Source of the DNA: Mucilaginibacter jinjuensis
GTDB taxonomy: Bacteria > Bacteroidota > Bacteroidia > Sphingobacteriales > Sphingobacteriaceae
DNA: 64,000 nucleotides
Reading direction: 5' to 3'
Assembly (NCBI RefSeq): GCF_028596025.1
Contig: NZ_CP117167.1
Coordinates: forward strand, 6,076,001-6,140,000
Part shown: positions 60,430-64,000 of the stretch, one piece after another
How the letters are laid out: the number at the start of each line of letters is the position of its first letter
Numbering within the stretch: the stretch's first letter is position 1
The notes under the pieces: generated by a model
Databases searched by the model: none
What the model was told of the DNA's origin: nothing
What the model saw: the letters and a program-made list of their open reading frames with translations, nothing else
Translations under genes and position numbers: made by a program

Positions 60430-61251
60430 TTATCTCAATATCTTTTTTGCTGCTTTAACCAAAATTGGCGGAACCAAATCAACCACAATGTCTTTAAAAG
60501 TAACTGGTTCTTTGCTTACATCATCTTTTACCCCAGCCCTGCCCTTAAATAAGGTAGCATGGGCTTTAGGATTAAGCTCGCTTTTGGGGCGGCCATTGGT
60601 ATAGTAATATAAAGCCATTGATTTTCTGCTACGGTCTGCCGGGCAGGTTAATGGGTTTGGATGGCCGTGAAATGAATAATCGGTTGTAGAGAAAATGGCT
60701 ACCCGGTTAAATATGGGTAACACTTTACGCTGGGCGGCGGTCATGTCTTTATCCCAAAGCTCAAAATGCCCACCGAAGCTTTCTTCCCAATCCTTGTTAA
60801 GATATACCAGGAGGTTAATACGGCGATCAAGCATGGTATCTTTATGCTTATTAAAATCTGCGTGTACTTTCAATAATCCGCCTGGTTTAATTTCGTGGTA
60901 GCCGCCACCATCAAAATACGGATCGGGCAGTAAAGTTTCTTTAATTCCCGTTAATTCCTGCAAAAACTGGAGCACAGGTTCAGAATTAAGATAATGCGCC
61001 AGCAGGCGGCCAGTCTCACTAAAATGTCGTTCTCCTTTTCCCTCTAATTTTTTTTCGTTCTGGTTATCGTATGCTTTAACGTCCTTCAGTTTAGAAAGAT
61101 CAGGAAACTCTCCGGCCACTTTCTCCAACATTTCCTCATCAAAAAAATTATCAATTACAATATTGGGGAATGGTGAGGCATTAACATATTCGTTATGCTT
61201 TTCTCTTCCAAGTTGTACAATATCGGTTACAGATTTATTAAGGTAGATCAT
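60430..61251 (-). CDS. 2OG-Fe(II) oxygenase
   Basis: 273 residues. The iron-binding HxD is GLLKVHADFNKH near residue 130, and the distal His is in DYSFHGHPNP near residue 195 with the 2OG-binding Arg in SRKSMALYYYT. This is a prolyl-4-hydroxylase-like type (a family also seen modifying surface proteins). The N-terminus FPNIVIDNFFDEEMLEKV is standard for the group. Chromosomal; next to surface-polysaccharide genes but on the opposite strand. Confidence 0.88.
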   Translation of the reverse strand: MIYLNKSVTDIVQLGREKHNEYVNASPFPNIVIDNFFDEEMLEKVAGEFPDLSKLKDVKAYDNQNEKKLEGKGERHFSETGRLLAHYLNSEPVLQFLQELTGIKETLLPDPYFDGGGYHEIKPGGLLKVHADFNKHKDTMLDRRINLLVYLNKDWEESFGGHFELWDKDMTAAQRKVLPIFNRVAIFSTTDYSFHGHPNPLTCPADRSRKSMALYYYTNGRPKSELNPKAHATLFKGRAGVKDDVSKEPVTFKDIVVDLVPPILVKAAKKILR

Positions 61252-61502
61252 ATTTTAGTTTATAACGCCAATTTATGCGAAGATAATTAAAAGCTAAAGT
61301 AGCATAATCAAATAAACATTTTATAACATCAAGATAATGCATACTAAATCGTTTTTGCTTGCAAAGAAGCTTTATACCAGTAAGCCAAGTCAAGGTTTCG
61401 TGCTATTTATGCGGTTAGCATCTTGGTGTTAGTAATTACAATAAAAACTAAAACTCTATCTTCGATGCTTTATACATATAAAGCAAATTGCCGAATTAAA
61501 AA

Positions 61503-62939
61503 ATGGCCAAAAATTACTTTTATAATTTATTGCTTACACTGGCTAACCTGTTGTTTCCAATACTTAGCTTTCCTTATGTTTCGCGTGTTTTGGGGCCAGA
61601 GGGTATTGGCAGGGTGCAGTTTGTGTTTTCGTTCGCTTTATATTTTTCCATCATTGCCAGTATGGGTGTACCTATCTATGGCATGAAAGAAATTGCCCGT
61701 TATAAAGATGATATTAAAGGGCGGTCGAAGGTTTTTTCAGAGTTGATCTCTATTCATGCCTTAACCTGCATCAGCCTCGCGCTGATATACCTGGTTGTTA
61801 TTTTCACCATTCCTTATTTCAGGCTCAATAAGAATATGTACCTGGTTGCAACCTTACTTATATTGCTCGGCTTTACCGCCATAGAGTGGGTGTTTAGTGG
61901 TATGGAGCAGTTTAAATCCATTGCCTTGCGCTCGGTATTATTTAAACTTATCGGGCTTGGTTTATTGTACACCTTTATTAAAGATCGGGCCGATTACCGC
62001 TTATACCTCTACATTATGATGTTCTCTTTTTTAGGGAACAATATATTAAGCTTGTTCCTCATCCGCAGTAAAATTAAACTCACATTTAAAGATCTACAGC
62101 TACGTAAACATATCATGCCCCTGTTATTTATATTGGGCACCACACTGGCTGCAAGCATGTACACCGAAATGGATACCGTATTGCTCGGCTTTTTATCAAA
62201 TGATAAAACAGTGGGGTTATATACTGCAGCTGTTAAACTCAGCAAAATTGCTATTCCATTTGTAACCTCAATGGGTGTTATACTAATGCCTAAAATAGCA
62301 AAGGATTTCGCCGATAAAAACTTTACACAAGTACAGGACACCTTAAATCAGACATTTAGGTTTTTGATGTTTTTTGCCATCCCTGTTGTTTTTGGATTGG
62401 CTTTACTGGCCCCCGAGTTTATTTCTCTTTTTTCGGGAAAGGAGTTTTTGCCGGCCACGCTGAGCATGCGCATCCTTTCTGTACTGCCGCTTATTATTGG
62501 CCTGGGCCACATGTTTTTGTTTTTGATACTGGTACCCGCAGGCAAAAACAGGGAAATGTTTTTATGTGTACTTGGCGGTCTAATAACCAGCCTGATCCTC
62601 AATGTATTGTTAACGCCGTGTTTTCACGAGGTAGGCTCATCAATTGCCAATATCGGTTCAGAAGTTATGGTTACCGGGCTATACTTTTACTTTATTAAAA
62701 AATATTTCACGTTTAAATACGAGTGGCCATTGGTTTTAAAATCGGTATTAAGCGCTTTAATATTTATCCCGGTTATATGGTTGGCACATTATATGGCTTT
62801 ACCGTTGATTTACACGCTCATTATTTCTATAGTGGGTTGCGCTTTAAGCTATATCGGTTTGCAGTTATTCATATTCCGCAATAATTTTGTGTTTAGTCTT
62901 CTCGATTTTGTGAAGGCAAAATTTTCTAAAGCAGAATAG
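61503..62939 (+). CDS. Wzx-like polysaccharide flippase
   Basis: 478 residues with about 14 membrane helices and the MATE/MVF-type start NLLLTLANLLFPILSFPYVSRVLGPEGIGRVQF. It would flip lipid-linked O-antigen or exopolysaccharide units across the inner membrane. FSGMEQFKSIALRSVLFKLIGL is also typical. Followed at 3 bases by a glycosyltransferase gene, so this is probably the start of a surface-polysaccharide cluster. Confidence 0.9.
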   Translation: MAKNYFYNLLLTLANLLFPILSFPYVSRVLGPEGIGRVQFVFSFALYFSIIASMGVPIYGMKEIARYKDDIKGRSKVFSELISIHALTCISLALIYLVVIFTIPYFRLNKNMYLVATLLILLGFTAIEWVFSGMEQFKSIALRSVLFKLIGLGLLYTFIKDRADYRLYLYIMMFSFLGNNILSLFLIRSKIKLTFKDLQLRKHIMPLLFILGTTLAASMYTEMDTVLLGFLSNDKTVGLYTAAVKLSKIAIPFVTSMGVILMPKIAKDFADKNFTQVQDTLNQTFRFLMFFAIPVVFGLALLAPEFISLFSGKEFLPATLSMRILSVLPLIIGLGHMFLFLILVPAGKNREMFLCVLGGLITSLILNVLLTPCFHEVGSSIANIGSEVMVTGLYFYFIKKYFTFKYEWPLVLKSVLSALIFIPVIWLAHYMALPLIYTLIISIVGCALSYIGLQLFIFRNNFVFSLLDFVKAKFSKAE

Positions 62940-62942
62940 TTG

Positions 62943-63839
62943 ATGAAAATCTCTGTAGTTATGGCAACCTATAATGGCGAAAAATATTTGGAACAGCAGA
63001 TCCAATCTATCCTGAACCAAAGCCTACCCCCTTCCGAATTTATTGTGTGCGATGATTGCTCTACAGACGGAACCGTTGCCATACTCGAAAAATACGCACA
63101 ACAGCATAAACTCCGTTATGTAGTAAATGATCATCAGCTTGGCTTGGTGGCCAATTTCAAAAAAGCAGTTGCGTTAGCAGATGATGCAAATTATATTGCC
63201 CTGTCAGACCAGGACGATGAATGGTTGGTAGATAAGTTGGAAAAATCGGCAGCACTAATGCAGCAAATTGATGATCCTCAAATTCCCTGCATGGTTTACA
63301 CAGATTTGATACTGGTTAACCAACATGATGAGGTATTGAACCCTTCTTTTCGTAATGAACGCGGGCAACATCACTACCAGCACAATCTGGAGACCTTGTT
63401 TTTCAGCAACTTTGTTAACGGCTGTGCATCACTTATTAACCCGGAACTAAAACGCCGCTTTGCCGAAATTCCGGATGATGTTCTGCTAAATCACGATGTG
63501 TGGATGGCCTTAACTGCGCTTACTTTCGGTAAAGCCGAATACCTCCCATTACCCCTCGTTAAATACCGTAAGCACGAAAATAACGTAAGCATAAGCGGTA
63601 ATGTAAAACCCAAAAACAAATACCGAAGCGCTTTTAAAGAGCTATTGGTTTCGGTAAAAGGCAAAAAGGATTATCTCTCAGCCGAGTTTATAACCACCCG
63701 TCGGTTTTATAATCGTTTTAGTAATGATATGACAGCTAATAAAAAGCAGGCCTTTAAAAACTTCTTAGCCTTACAACAAAAGCCTTATATCATTAAAAAA
63801 CTGGCCTACAGAAACACGTTGAAGAAATATAAATTCTAA
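62943..63839 (+). CDS. Family 2 glycosyltransferase
   Basis: 298 residues from ATG 62943. The GT2 N-terminus is ISVVMATYNGEKYLEQQIQSIL, the nucleotide-sugar DxD region DDCSTDGT and LSDQDDEW. The C-terminal part (YRKHENNVSISG) matches rhamnosyl/other O-antigen transferases such as the WsaE/RfbF-like group, but the sugar is not predictable. Coupled to the upstream flippase. Confidence 0.9.
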   Translation: MKISVVMATYNGEKYLEQQIQSILNQSLPPSEFIVCDDCSTDGTVAILEKYAQQHKLRYVVNDHQLGLVANFKKAVALADDANYIALSDQDDEWLVDKLEKSAALMQQIDDPQIPCMVYTDLILVNQHDEVLNPSFRNERGQHHYQHNLETLFFSNFVNGCASLINPELKRRFAEIPDDVLLNHDVWMALTALTFGKAEYLPLPLVKYRKHENNVSISGNVKPKNKYRSAFKELLVSVKGKKDYLSAEFITTRRFYNRFSNDMTANKKQAFKNFLALQQKPYIIKKLAYRNTLKKYKF

Positions 63840-64000
63840 TTATAACATTTTTTTGCATTGGGCAATCAGGCCTGTCTCGTCATAAATAAACAGATCTCCA
63901 TTTTTGCCAACCATGTAAATTTCGTTCGGGCGGTCAACGCTGATGTATTTGTTCCCGCTTGCTTTTAATTGCGATGCGCCTGGTGCAATACGAGGGTTAT
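63840..64000 (-). CDS. C-terminal end of an unidentified gene (cut by window edge)
   Basis: A minus-strand open frame enters from the right edge and ends at TAA 63,842-63,840. The visible 52 residues include NKYISVDRPNEIYMVGKNGDLFIYDETGLIAQ and read like a beta-propeller repeat. Too short to name. Confidence 0.55.
   Translation of the reverse strand, partial: NPRIAPGASQLKASGNKYISVDRPNEIYMVGKNGDLFIYDETGLIAQCKKML

Overview
The window looks like a chromosomal piece from a Bacteroidota member, most probably family Sphingobacteriaceae (Mucilaginibacter/Pedobacter-like). The reasons are the family-typical gene content (DUF4199 and DUF2752 proteins, a DsbD whose alpha domain is a separate gene, rpsP with a long Ala/Glu tail), promoters of the TTTG...TAnnTTTG type (clearest before def and the GT51 gene), and intergenic palindromes built on GTCATTGCGAGG and GTCATTTCGACC. 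The genus is an inference.

Layout. 1-39,200 is ordinary chromosome: the end of psd, an intergenic stretch crowded with repeats, the rpsP-rimM-trmD-rplS translation cluster, pfkA with a two-gene DsbD system, birA, rsfS and ftsH, a LUD protein, a metallophosphoesterase, an uncharacterised four-gene signalling module (122-aa protein, 7-TM protein, histidine kinase, LuxR regulator; 13.2-15.8 kb), a radical SAM protein, TPR, zinc-ribbon and Nif3 proteins, an S41 protease with small membrane proteins, mfd, hpt, an M16 protease with def, the Nfu/Mrp Fe-S pair, a GT51 glycosyltransferase, a nitroreductase, a LacI regulator and a PAS histidine kinase.

39,244-60,007 is a 20.7-kb integrative and mobilizable element inserted in the 3' end of tRNA-Pro(TGG). 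It is bounded by a 16-bp direct repeat of the tRNA end, with matching 22-bp GGGCAC-type repeats just inside each end. Its backbone, on the minus strand, reads from the right: tyrosine recombinase, a 90-aa protein with a zeta-toxin-like kinase, a coiled-coil protein, two HTH proteins, MobC, relaxase, and a membrane coiled-coil protein. An XRE regulator then faces an operon of an 86-aa protein, a HEPN/nucleotidyltransferase-like protein, a SWIM zinc-finger protein and an 82-aa protein. The left half is cargo: an AraC-type membrane regulator and five divergent DUF1254/DUF1214 exported proteins. A decayed second copy of the SWIM region lies inside the cargo and marks an older rearrangement. No conjugation (tra) genes are present, so transfer would need a helper.

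60,000-64,000 returns to chromosome: the tRNA-Pro, a tRNA-Pro-like gene with an abnormal anticodon arm, a 2OG-Fe(II) oxygenase, a Wzx-like flippase, a family 2 glycosyltransferase and the end of an unidentified gene.

The most unusual signals are (i) the five-paralogue DUF1254/DUF1214 cargo, (ii) a possible structured RNA family seen twice (36.5 kb minus and 53.6 kb plus) with compensating stem changes, (iii) the HEPN/SWIM operon and its relic, and (iv) the odd tRNA.
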